DNA of 64,000 nt from NCBI GenBank assembly GCA_002730875.1, contig PCBI01000006.1, positions 210,769 through 274,768 of the forward strand, given 5' to 3'. Source of the stretch: Spirochaetaceae bacterium (lineage in GTDB: Bacteria; Spirochaetota; Leptospiria; Leptospirales; Leptonemataceae). This document shows, piece by piece, positions 55,290 to 64,000 of the stretch. Numbering within the stretch: the first letter of the stretch is position 1; each line of letters starts with the position of its first letter. The position numbers were made by a program, and so were the translations under genes. The notes below the pieces were generated by a model, which worked only from the letters and a program-made list of their open reading frames with translations, did not search any database and was not told the DNA's origin.

Positions 55290-55763
55290 TCAATTCTCCT
55301 TGGAGGCTCCCTGAGGGGCTCCGTAAACGATAAGTGTCAGATTGTCGCGTCCAGCAATTTTTGCATAGCTACCGGCAGGAATCTGCTCTTCCGGGCTCTG
55401 GCACCGGGCTTTCCAGGTGGTACCCATGAAACGTACCCGGCCCCGGTCCGATTTTCCGTCCACCAGGTTGATTACTTCCACTTCCCGGTCCAGGTATTCG
55501 GTTTCATCGCTGCCTTCGCTCTTTTCTAAAGAAGGAAATATCTTTCGAACCTGCTCTCGAAGCAAACCAATCATTACGCCGGAAGTGATAAGCCAGAAAA
55601 AGATCTGTCCGGCCATTCCTGGAATCAGATCGAAATAGACCACGGCAGCGGTCAGCAGAGCGCCAAATCCAAGAAAGATTACAACGAGCCCCGGAACCAG
55701 GGGCTCAAGGATGATCAGTGCCAGTCCCAGGACCAGCCAGACCGTATAGGAGAATCCGCCCAT
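55290..55763 (-). CDS. NfeD-like membrane protein
   Basis: 157 residues: two or three hydrophobic helices (WLVLGLALIILEPLVPGLVVIFLGFGALLTA, FFWLITSGVMIGLL), then a C-terminal OB-fold-like domain (REVEVINLVDGKSDRGRVRFMGTTWKARC). This is the short NfeD1b form, the usual partner of SPFH proteins. Starts two bases after the ftsZ stop and ends one base before the SPFH start. Confidence 0.9.
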   Translation of the reverse strand: MGGFSYTVWLVLGLALIILEPLVPGLVVIFLGFGALLTAAVVYFDLIPGMAGQIFFWLITSGVMIGLLREQVRKIFPSLEKSEGSDETEYLDREVEVINLVDGKSDRGRVRFMGTTWKARCQSPEEQIPAGSYAKIAGRDNLTLIVYGAPQGASKEN

Positions 55764-55765
55764 AG

Positions 55766-57205
<1,440 letters not shown>

Positions 57206-57514
57206 AATATACTTCCTTCTGGCTCTCGCCTCAAATTTTCAGGCCCCTGGATCGATGGAAAAGCCGCTGCTGGCTCGCGCTATCGCGAACCGCGCCATGA
57301 CTGTTCGATCCAAAAACCTGCGATGCCGCTTCCTACATGCGAAATCAGCATCCACCCACCATTCCCTGTTTACCGGCTTAACGGCTCCTTGGCCGAACAA
57401 CCGAACGTCCATTTGGCAATACCAAAAGACAAAGCCATTTCCGGAGCTAATACCAGCGCATCCTTTGCAGACATCGCCTCAAGCCCCGGGCGATGACGTC
57501 TGGCGACCAATGCG
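57206..57514 (-). other. 309-bp ftsA-ftsZ intergenic region
   Basis: No gene in any frame was convincing. It separates ftsA and ftsZ and probably contains an ftsZ promoter. An AAGGAAG-like element lies before the ftsZ ATG. No repeat or hairpin was recognised. Confidence 0.5.
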
Positions 57515-58735
57515 CTAGAGATTCTCCTGAAACCAGTTCTTAAGCCTGGATATCAATCCGCCCTCGCTTTCTATTTGTTGCGGGGCGCCGCTTTCATCGC
57601 CGATACGAGCGGCAAAGCGAAGCAATCCTACCGACGTAGCATACTCGGGGCTGTCCACTCGATCGGAAAAACCTCCGACCTGCGCCGGAGAAGCAACCGT
57701 AGCGTTCAGGCCCAGAATTTCTTCGGCCAGGCTTACGGTACCGTCCAGAAGGGAGGCTCCCCCTGTCAGCACCACTCCGCCGGCCAGAGCATTCTTCTTA
57801 CCTGAACGCATCAATTGTTCATCTATGAATTCAAAAATCTCGGTCATGCGCGGCTCAATAATGGCGGCGATGTCTTTTACCAAAACCCAGCGCGGAGGCC
57901 GGCCGCTAACTGCCGGCAACTCAACCTTGTCTGTGGGATCTACCAGGCTGGCGCGAGCGCATCCCATGGTCTTCTTTACGATCTCTGCCTGCTCCATGGG
58001 TAGCTTCAGGCCAATGGAAAGGTCCTGGGTAACGTGGATGCCTCCAAGAGGGACTACGGCAGAAAAAAACAAACCGCCTTCCAGATAGACAGCGATGTCG
58101 CATACGCCGCCGCCCATATCCACAACCACGGTGCCTAAATCCTTTTCGCCGGCGGACAGACTCGATTCGGCGGAAGCCAGGGAACTCATGATTCCATCCA
58201 CCATACGAATTCCGGCGCCGTTTACCGCTTTGTTGAGATTCGTAAGCGCAGTCTTGGCCGCCATCACGATGTGCACTTCCCCTTCCAGGCGCACTCCGGT
58301 CATGCCGATGGGATCCTTGATTCCGGTTTGATCGTCTACGCTGAACTCCCGGGCCAGCACATGAAGGATTTCCTGGTCGGCCGGAATGCGAACGTACTGA
58401 GCCCCTTCGATGACGCGGTATACATCGTTTTCCGTAACCACCCTTTCGCGATTGGTGATGGCCACCACGCCACGGGAGTTTTCGCCGTGCAAGTGCTTGC
58501 CAGAAACGTTTACATACGCGTCCTGAACCATCATACCGCTCATCAGCTCCGCTTCCCGGGCTGCATCGGCGATGGACTGAACCACGTTTTCGATATTAAC
58601 GACGACGCCGCCGCGAACGCCTTTGGACGGCACAGCGCCCACGCCCACCACTTCCATGCCTTCTTCAGCAAGACGGCCCACCACCACGCGAGTGAGGCTG
58701 GAGCCGATATCTATGGCGCTTATGAATTCCTTCAT
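57515..58735 (-). CDS. ftsA: cell-division protein FtsA
   Basis: 406 residues of the actin fold: FISAIDIGSSLTRVVVGR, YVNVSGKHLHGENSRGVVAI (SHS2/1C domain), VVDMGGGVCDIAVY and VVLTGGASLLDG. The C-terminal amphipathic helix ISRLKNWFQENL binds the membrane. It anchors FtsZ filaments. Its start overlaps the ftsQ stop by four bases. Confidence 0.97.
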   Translation of the reverse strand: MKEFISAIDIGSSLTRVVVGRLAEEGMEVVGVGAVPSKGVRGGVVVNIENVVQSIADAAREAELMSGMMVQDAYVNVSGKHLHGENSRGVVAITNRERVVTENDVYRVIEGAQYVRIPADQEILHVLAREFSVDDQTGIKDPIGMTGVRLEGEVHIVMAAKTALTNLNKAVNGAGIRMVDGIMSSLASAESSLSAGEKDLGTVVVDMGGGVCDIAVYLEGGLFFSAVVPLGGIHVTQDLSIGLKLPMEQAEIVKKTMGCARASLVDPTDKVELPAVSGRPPRWVLVKDIAAIIEPRMTEIFEFIDEQLMRSGKKNALAGGVVLTGGASLLDGTVSLAEEILGLNATVASPAQVGGFSDRVDSPEYATSVGLLRFAARIGDESGAPQQIESEGGLISRLKNWFQENL

Positions 58736-59472
58736 TTTCCTGGTAACACCAGAGCATCGGAGCCCCGTAGATCTACGAGTCCCCGACGAATATTTTGATC
58801 CTCAAGAAAGGCCACGGTAGCGTACAGACGGGTGGCCCCGGCCGGTCCCGGGGATTCCGGCAATTCGATGCGAATCCCTGGATCCCTGGAGTAGAGCGTT
58901 AAGCCGCCGGAGCGAGTCACTCTTACCTCGGAGATCCGGCCCACCAGTTCAGGGTAATGTTCGTACACAAATCCCCAGAACTGAAAGAAGCCTCGCAGGC
59001 GCGGTTGCGAAAGACTCAGGTCAGTGGGAACATCTGTGCGAAGCAGTGGCACGCCACGACACCGCGGAAAATCCCGGGAAAGAATCACCGGTCCGGAACC
59101 GATGTCAAAAATGCCTTTGGAAGTCTCGAGAATGGCCAGACAACGGGCTTCCTGAAGTGTAATCGTCAAAGACTGCCCATCAAACTCCGCATCCACTTCG
59201 CGAATGTAAGGATGAGCCTTCAGCTTCTTGAGACCTTCGTCCAGCAAATCGCCGTCTAGATCCTGACCCAGGCGAAGGCCGGAAAGCTCCAGCAACTCTT
59301 CGCTGGAAAAAAGCTTGTTTCCGGATAGTTCAAGAGCTTCTAACTTTCCTTCAGGTACCGGAGGGTACAATAATAGCAGAATTCCGGCTATCAAGAATGC
59401 AGCCGAAGACAGGGAGAGAAACAGATACAGGTCTCTTTCCCTCCTTTCCATATGTTCAGGAAAGATATTCAC
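58732..59472 (-). CDS. ftsQ: FtsQ/DivIB-type POTRA protein
   Basis: 246 residues. One N-terminal membrane helix (LFLSLSSAAFLIAGILLLLY) with an outside POTRA domain (LEALELSGNKLFSSEELLELSGLRLGQDLDGDLLDEGLKKLKAHPYIREVDAEFDGQSLTITLQEARCLAI) and a beta-domain. Matches FtsQ/DivIB, the periplasmic division scaffold. It overlaps the ftsA start by four bases. About 220 bp separate it from murC. Confidence 0.9.
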   Translation of the reverse strand: MNIFPEHMERRERDLYLFLSLSSAAFLIAGILLLLYPPVPEGKLEALELSGNKLFSSEELLELSGLRLGQDLDGDLLDEGLKKLKAHPYIREVDAEFDGQSLTITLQEARCLAILETSKGIFDIGSGPVILSRDFPRCRGVPLLRTDVPTDLSLSQPRLRGFFQFWGFVYEHYPELVGRISEVRVTRSGGLTLYSRDPGIRIELPESPGPAGATRLYATVAFLEDQNIRRGLVDLRGSDALVLPGK

Positions 59473-59690
59473 AGCGCGCCTGTGTGCCTTCTTTATTATG
59501 TCGCATTAAAAAGAGCAATCAAAAAACCGTCAGAAAACAGACGATTCGCCGCTAAAAAGCCTACCGTCGCATGTTTAGCTGATTTATCAATTAGTCGCTG
59601 TTCTTTTCGCCAAAAACGCCTCACATACATTTAGTAGAACCGCGGCCCGGGACACGAATGTTGCCAGTCCAGGCTAAAGGCGCATGGCGC

Positions 59691-61364
59691 CTATTCGAAT
59701 AGCTGCCTGGCTTTCTGCGAAACATCCCCTGCCCCGAGAAAAAGAACGATGGGACGGTCACTTGCATTGCCCGGATGAATGCCAGACTCATCCGCGGAAC
59801 GCTCCCTGGCCGCATCCATCGCCTCAGGAAGCGACTCCCTGTCGTTGCCGGCTTCCGGTGCGTTCGCAAACACAGGTGAAAAGTCATCCCCCACCAACAG
59901 CGTGGCCGGTCGATCAGCCGGCATATGGCGGGCGATGAGCGCTGAATCTACCCCTTCCAGCGGAGCTTCGCCGGCGCTATAAAGTGGTAACAGGAAAACC
60001 TTATCCGCATGCAATAGACTTTCGGCAAAGGCTGGCGCCAGTTCCTGCGTTCGAGTGTAGCGATGGGGCTGAAACACTACATGCACTTCCTGGCCTGGAA
60101 AACGCTGGCGAAGGGCGTCCAGAACCGCACGAATCTCCGAAGGATGATGACCGTAATCGTCGTAAACGGGAATGCCCTGGTATTCGCCCAGTAGCTCCAG
60201 CCGACGCTCGGTTCCGGGAAAACTGGCCATGGCCTGTAAACAACGATTCAAATCCAGATCCGGGAATGCCTTGAGCAAGAGCGCCAGGATTCCCAGGGCA
60301 TTGGATGCAAAATGTCGGCCGGGGACTCCCAGGCGAAAGCTGTAGAATTGCTGGGCGCTTTCGGTGACGCTTCCATTGTCCCCGGAAGCCGGACCAGCGG
60401 ACCTCGTGCCCTGATAAGCGCCGTCGGCTCTAATTCGAAAATGCAGTGTATCGTCATCGTTCGGAAAATAGCCGGCCAGAAAGGAATCGCTGGCCAGGCA
60501 TTGCTCGCGATTTTTCAGTATTTCGTAGGCGCCGGTGCGGGGAGCGGAAGACGATGCATCGCTCCCGGAGGCGTCGCGCATAGATGCATCCGAGGCGTAT
60601 TTGAGCTTCAAAGGAGCCAGACCGGGATCGCCGGCATTATAGATGGCCAGTCCCTGCCCGGCGAATTCGGCAAAGGCCTTCTGCAGATTCTCGAAACTAC
60701 CATAGTAGTTGAGATGGTCCTCGTCTGCATTTAAGATCAGGCGATGAGTGGCGTTGGACTTTAGAAAAGAACCGTCGGATTCGTCCGTCTCGAAAACAGC
60801 GATCCGATGCCCATTGCGGATGGCCCGCTCCAGATACAGGGGACGGCCGCCGGCGATAATCAATGGCTCCATGTCCAGTTCGAGCAGGAGCCATCCGGCC
60901 AGTGCGGTGCTGGAGGTCTTACCATGGGTGCCCGCCATACCAAGGCGGATTTCGCAATGCTCTACCAGGGTATTCAGAAAATCCATCCGATGGAGCAACC
61001 GGGCCTTGCCCTGATCCTGCAGTTCGCCGCCTTTTTGGCGCTCCGGATGCTCCGGCGATATCGCAGTACTGTAGACTACCAGATCATCGTTGATGCGATC
61101 CGGGTCCGGCTCGGCAAACGCCTCCAGGCCTTCCTCCTGCAAAGACTGGATAGAGGACTCTGTAAGCTTTGCATCCGATCCGCGCACACGATACCCCCGG
61201 GCCCGGGCCAGGCGAGCCAGAGGTAGCATGCCGGAGCCGCCCAGACCGATAAAATAGACGCTTGTCGAATCGCTACTGGATGGAGAGGTCACCCGGATAG
61301 GTCCGCAGGCCCGCCACAGCAGACCACTCTTTTTCCAGGGAATTGCTTGATCCAGAAGACGCAA
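59691..61364 (-). CDS. murC: UDP-N-acetylmuramate-L-alanine ligase
   Basis: 557 residues, longer than the usual ~460-490. FIGLGGSGMLPLARLA (UDP-binding), MAGTHGKTSSTALAGWLL (P-loop), FETDESDGSFL, DEDHLNYYG and VYDDYGHHPSEIRAVLDALR are MurC hallmarks. It adds the first amino acid of the peptidoglycan stem. Two polar insertions (Ser/Asp-rich near 60525-60600; Glu/Asp/Arg-rich near 59765-59870) explain the length. The start at 61364 is uncertain; GTG 61292 at VTSPSSSDS is an alternative. Confidence 0.93.
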   Translation of the reverse strand: MRLLDQAIPWKKSGLLWRACGPIRVTSPSSSDSTSVYFIGLGGSGMLPLARLARARGYRVRGSDAKLTESSIQSLQEEGLEAFAEPDPDRINDDLVVYSTAISPEHPERQKGGELQDQGKARLLHRMDFLNTLVEHCEIRLGMAGTHGKTSSTALAGWLLLELDMEPLIIAGGRPLYLERAIRNGHRIAVFETDESDGSFLKSNATHRLILNADEDHLNYYGSFENLQKAFAEFAGQGLAIYNAGDPGLAPLKLKYASDASMRDASGSDASSSAPRTGAYEILKNREQCLASDSFLAGYFPNDDDTLHFRIRADGAYQGTRSAGPASGDNGSVTESAQQFYSFRLGVPGRHFASNALGILALLLKAFPDLDLNRCLQAMASFPGTERRLELLGEYQGIPVYDDYGHHPSEIRAVLDALRQRFPGQEVHVVFQPHRYTRTQELAPAFAESLLHADKVFLLPLYSAGEAPLEGVDSALIARHMPADRPATLLVGDDFSPVFANAPEAGNDRESLPEAMDAARERSADESGIHPGNASDRPIVLFLGAGDVSQKARQLFE

Positions 61365-61384
61365 GGTACAGAATCCAACGCAAT

Positions 61385-62092
61385 ATGAGAAATTGGAAAC
61401 TTATTGCGGCCATCATCCTGGCGCTCAGCGCCACACCGGCCATGGCCATCGGAACCTATGCTGAAGGCTGGATGGTTGTTAAAAAAATGACCAAGCTGGA
61501 AAGCCAGGGAATTATGTTCGACTCCTTTGAAGGGGAGTTGATTGCCACAAGCTACAACGAGGACGAGCAGTGCTCCCGAGACGATTACGAGTGCTACACT
61601 CCCATCGACAGCACCATTCAATTCAGTGTGGAGCCGGAAAACAAAGAAGTGGTGAACTTCCTGCAAGAAAACAAAGACGGAAGCTTCCTGATTCAATACA
61701 GAGTGCACCGAATCGAAAACCTCGGCCTCAACCAGGACTTTGAGATCATCAAAGCCATGCATCAGGGTCCGGACAAAGCAGAGCCAGCAGCGAAAAAGAG
61801 CGTGGATCAAACGGGATCGCGACAGTTCTCCTTCAAGGGCAAATTCCTGCAGCTGGATTACCAGGGTACCATCATCGGAACCTTCGAAGGACTGTATCTG
61901 GACGAGAAGACCGGTAAGGTGCATCCATTCTCTGTTACCAATGAAGGAATGGCCAAACACATCTACGATGTAATGAAAACCGGCAAGTCCGTGTACATCG
62001 GCGTTTCCGACGCCATCGTCACCGGCTTTAGAAAGTCTGACTACGACATCTACGAAGTAAACACAGAAAAGCCCGCCGGCATGACCGAATAA
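61385..62092 (+). CDS. exported protein of unknown function
   Basis: 235 residues from ATG 61385. Signal peptide WKLIAAIILALSATPAMA cleaved before IGTYAEGW. The mature domain is beta-rich with acidic stretches (IMFDSFEGELIATSYNEDEQ; SFLIQYRVHRIENLGLNQDFEI; SFKGKFLQLDYQGTIIGTFEGLYLDEKTG). It has no lipobox. Divergent from murC, with the 5' ends about 20 bp apart, so promoters overlap. Its terminator is at 62157. Not recognised. Confidence 0.75.
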   Translation: MRNWKLIAAIILALSATPAMAIGTYAEGWMVVKKMTKLESQGIMFDSFEGELIATSYNEDEQCSRDDYECYTPIDSTIQFSVEPENKEVVNFLQENKDGSFLIQYRVHRIENLGLNQDFEIIKAMHQGPDKAEPAAKKSVDQTGSRQFSFKGKFLQLDYQGTIIGTFEGLYLDEKTGKVHPFSVTNEGMAKHIYDVMKTGKSVYIGVSDAIVTGFRKSDYDIYEVNTEKPAGMTE

Positions 62093-62156
62093 TTCGGATC
62101 TACCCGAAAGCGGCAATTTCGAGATCAATAGCCAACTTCGCTATTCTGCTCGTCGT

Positions 62157-62189
62157 AAACCCTGCGTGATTTTGTCGCGCAGGGTTTTT
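62157..62189 (+). terminator. Rho-independent terminator after the exported-protein gene
   Basis: AAACCCTGCG (62157-62166) pairs perfectly with CGCAGGGTTT (62178-62187), an 11-base loop, and the 3' arm runs into a T-tract. Confidence 0.88.
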
Positions 62190-62231
62190 CATTTCCCTTT
62201 GAGGGCCGATATGTGGATGGCTGCGCACTGC

Positions 62232-62767
62232 GGGTTCGCGTAATCGCACGTGAACGGCCTTAAACCGAACTTCGCCCAACGACGAACCTGGCGCCGCCCG
62301 AGTTCGCATAACAGGCCCCAACCTGCTTTAACCCGAACCGCCCAAGCTGAGTTCGCATAAACGGGCGTCCGGTGTCATAAGTAGAATCGCCTTCCGGCAC
62401 TACGCACGAGTTCGCTTAATCGCACGTGACCTGCCTTAACCCGAACTTCGCCCAACAACGAACGCCAGAGTTCGCATAACAGACCTCGAGATACCATAAC
62501 ACGAACCTCAGGCTGCGCAGGCATCGGGTTCGTATAAACCCGCGTCCGGCGTCATAACTGGAATCGCCTTCAGGCCCTACGCCCGAGTTCGCTTAATCGC
62601 ACGCGACCTGCCTTAACCCGAACTTCGCCCAACAACGAACGCCAGAGTTCGCATAACAGGCCTCGAGATACCATTACACGAACCTCGCCCAACAACGCAC
62701 GCCAGAGTTCGCCTCAGAGCCCCGGAGCTTCCTTAATCCGAACCTGCCGCTGCCCCGCAATCGAGTT
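62232..62767. repeat. array of nine ~41-bp palindromic monomers (~59-60 bp period), tenth truncated by the IS
   Basis: Monomers begin at 62232, 62300, 62349, 62408, 62468, 62526, 62585, 62645 and 62705. Each starts GAGTTCGCNTAA (or GGGTTCG...) and most close with TTAANCCGAAC, so GTTCG pairs with CGAAC and often TTAA with TTAA. Spacers are 17-19 bp (27 in the first, about 8 in the second gap). Units 4/7, 5/8 and 3/6 are near copies (40, 39 and about 34 of 41 identical), giving a 3-unit higher-order period of ~177 bp; two spacers (62449-62467 and 62626-62644) are identical. A tenth unit starts GAGTT at 62763 and is cut by the IS. No coding is visible. Confidence 0.9.
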
Positions 62768-62796
62768 TGGACTGCTCCATTTTTTTCGGACACCTT

Positions 62797-63642
62797 TCAG
62801 GCAACCTTTTGCATTTCAAACTGCTCCGGGGATAGATTTCCCAGGTAGCTATGCTTTCTTCTACGATTGTAGAACAACTCGATATAGTTAAATATCCGAT
62901 TTCGAGCATCCTTGACGCTCCCGAACGAACGACAGTTCAACTCTTTCTTCATGCTGGCGAAGAAGGACTCCGCACAGGCGTTATCCCAGCAGTTTCCTCT
63001 TCGACTCATGCTCGATAGGAAACCATAGCGTCCCAGTACCTGCCTGAACTCATGGCTAGCATACTGCGAACCACGATCTGAATGAAAGATCAAACCAGCA
63101 TGAATGCCTCTTTGTAAAGTGGCCATTTCCAGCGCATTAGTCACAAGCGAAGTCTCCATGTGCGCCTTCATCGACCATCCCACGATTCGCCTGGAGAACA
63201 GATCCTCAATCGTACACAAATAGAGCCATCGAGAACCTGCACGAACCTGAGTAATATCAGATACCCAGACTTTATTCGGCGCAGCAGCATGGAAATTGCG
63301 CTTCAGAAGGTTAGGACTGATTGGAAATGAGTGGTTCGAATCCGTCGTACAAACCCGGAACTTCTTTCGCTTTTTCCCTGATATTCCGGCCTTTTTCATG
63401 GCACGGGCCACCGTTAATCGACTAAAGGCATACCCTTCATCCTTCAAGGCATCCCACAACCTGCGGAGGCCGTAGCAGCGCTCATGCAGATCATACAGGC
63501 GTTTCAGCTCGATAATCAGCCAGGATTCTACAGGATCCGGACCTTTGTTTTCGGACTTCAAATGACTATAGAATCCAGATCTCGAGACTTCAAGGAGTCG
63601 GGCCATGCGCATCACTGAAAAAGTATCCTTGAGAATCTTCAT
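62797..63642 (-). CDS. IS3-family transposase orfB (DDE integrase)
   Basis: 281 residues if started at ATG 63642. An HTH_21-like start (MARLLEVSRSGFYSHLKSENKG), then the integrase core: VSDITQVRAGSRWLYL (first D), GLIFHSDRGSQYAS (second D) and NACAESFFASMKKEL (E, with the K seven residues on). It catalyses cut-out-paste-in transposition. In practice it is probably made mainly as an OrfAB fusion of about 381 residues by -1 frameshifting at 63687-63693, since the -1 frame is open through the gap between the ORFs. Confidence 0.95.
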   Translation of the reverse strand: MKILKDTFSVMRMARLLEVSRSGFYSHLKSENKGPDPVESWLIIELKRLYDLHERCYGLRRLWDALKDEGYAFSRLTVARAMKKAGISGKKRKKFRVCTTDSNHSFPISPNLLKRNFHAAAPNKVWVSDITQVRAGSRWLYLCTIEDLFSRRIVGWSMKAHMETSLVTNALEMATLQRGIHAGLIFHSDRGSQYASHEFRQVLGRYGFLSSMSRRGNCWDNACAESFFASMKKELNCRSFGSVKDARNRIFNYIELFYNRRRKHSYLGNLSPEQFEMQKVA

Positions 63643-63656
63643 GATCTCAAAGCGCT

Positions 63657-63941
63657 TCAGTCGTCCCGGGAGAGCATGGCCGCATACTTTTTTAAGATCG
63701 CATTATCCAGCTTAAGGTTTGCGATCTCTTCCTTCAGCCGTTTGATCTCCTCGGCATCATTACCGCGCCTGCGAGGTTCCGGTTGATTCTTTTGGTTCTT
63801 GATGTACTCCTTGCGCCATTGACGGAGCGTCCAGTAGCTGATACCCAGACCCTCTGCAATTTCCCGGATTGATTCATCTCCCGTTAGAGTCTTACGAACG
63901 GCCTGTTCCTGGAACTCCACGGAGTATTTTGGCTTCTTCAT
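63657..63941 (-). CDS. IS3-family transposase orfA (HTH DNA-binding protein)
   Basis: 94 residues with an HTH (SVEFQEQAVRKTLTGDESIREIAEGLGISYWTLRQWRKEY), a linker, then a leucine-zipper-like helix (EEIKRLKEEIANLKLDNAILKKY). Binds the ends and regulates transposition. Preceded by AGGAGG. Its tail carries the slippery run. Confidence 0.94.
   Translation of the reverse strand: MKKPKYSVEFQEQAVRKTLTGDESIREIAEGLGISYWTLRQWRKEYIKNQKNQPEPRRRGNDAEEIKRLKEEIANLKLDNAILKKYAAMLSRDD
63687..63693 (-). promoter_or_regulatory. A6G slippery site for -1 frameshifting
   Basis: On the minus strand AAAAAAG occurs in the codons for LKK near the end of orfA. A -1 shift there reads on through KVCGHALPGRLKRFE into orfB without a stop, as in other IS3 elements. 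Confidence 0.8.
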
Positions 63942-64000
63942 CTTAGCCTCCTATTCAGAGGTTACCCAAATCGGGTGTCCACTATTTCTGGAGCAGTCCA

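Larger units (their letters stand above)
62768..64000 (-). mobile_element. complete IS3-family insertion sequence (IS150-like)
   Basis: Ends are perfect 12-bp inverted repeats TGGACTGCTCCA at 62768-62779 and 63989-64000, extended after eight bases by GGACACC on both sides. Inside lie orfA and orfB with the normal IS3 layout. Length 1233 bp is typical. The right end coincides with the end of the window, so the target duplication cannot be seen. Both ORFs are intact and the element may be active. Confidence 0.93.

Noticed and set aside
62232..62745. CRISPR array
   Set aside because: Period and palindromes look superficially similar, but spacers are near-identical in places and repeats diverge, with no cas genes seen.
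62232..62745. Integron attC (59-base element) array
   Set aside because: The ~59-60 bp period is suggestive and GCCCAAC fits an inverse core, but no matching GTTRRRY core sites pair with it on the same unit, and there are no cassette ORFs.

Overview
The window is gene-dense chromosomal DNA from a bacterium with roughly balanced base composition. The best fit is a spirochaete of the Leptospirales (Leptonema/Turneriella/Leptospira type). This is inferred from gene content and style: many lipoproteins with relaxed lipoboxes (ending ...ALTQC, ...SANC, ...AARC, ...FWSC), a membrane class III adenylate cyclase followed by a FecR-domain protein, split glycine decarboxylase, and a reduced division cluster. 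No rRNA or tRNA gene was seen, so the assignment is not proven.

Layout. 1-13 kb holds mixed accessory and metabolic genes: a secreted serine hydrolase with a small membrane partner, dusA, a PH-like membrane protein that appears frameshifted, a GT39-type glycosyltransferase, two AraC regulators, ilvD, a VOC protein, a YdeI-like protein and a CsgG/FlgO-like lipoprotein. 13-17 kb holds a structured intergenic repeat, an OmpA-family lipoprotein and groES-groEL behind a diverged CIRCE operator. 17-25 kb holds three minus-strand genes (a Kazal-like lipoprotein, another lipoprotein, a zinc-ribbon protein) and the glycine cleavage operon gcvT-gcvH-gcvPA-gcvPB, followed by a small gene and a Nudix hydrolase. 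25-29 kb holds an alpha/beta hydrolase divergent from two tandem WYL regulators and a XerC/D recombinase.

29-36 kb is a minus-strand run reading fabG-acpP-rnc-aroB-aroQ-TPR protein-small protein, with a six-copy 20-bp minisatellite between rnc and aroB. 36-42 kb is a tightly coupled plus-strand operon: adenylate cyclase, FecR/fibronectin-like protein, DUF5683-like protein. 42-53 kb holds a lipoprotein, plsX, rpmF, pheS-pheT (PheT with a Lys/Gly/Ala-rich insertion), pirin, a small membrane protein, a GAF-PAS-PAS-ATPase sensor and a lipoprotein. 53-61 kb is a minus-strand division cluster, murC-ftsQ-ftsA-ftsZ, running straight into nfeD and two SPFH genes.

The most unusual element is at the right end. 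Nine ~41-bp imperfectly palindromic monomers repeat every ~59-60 bp with a three-unit higher-order period of ~177 bp (62232-62745). A tenth unit is cut after its first five bases by an intact IS3-family element (62768-64000) whose last base is the last base of the window, so the array may continue beyond it.
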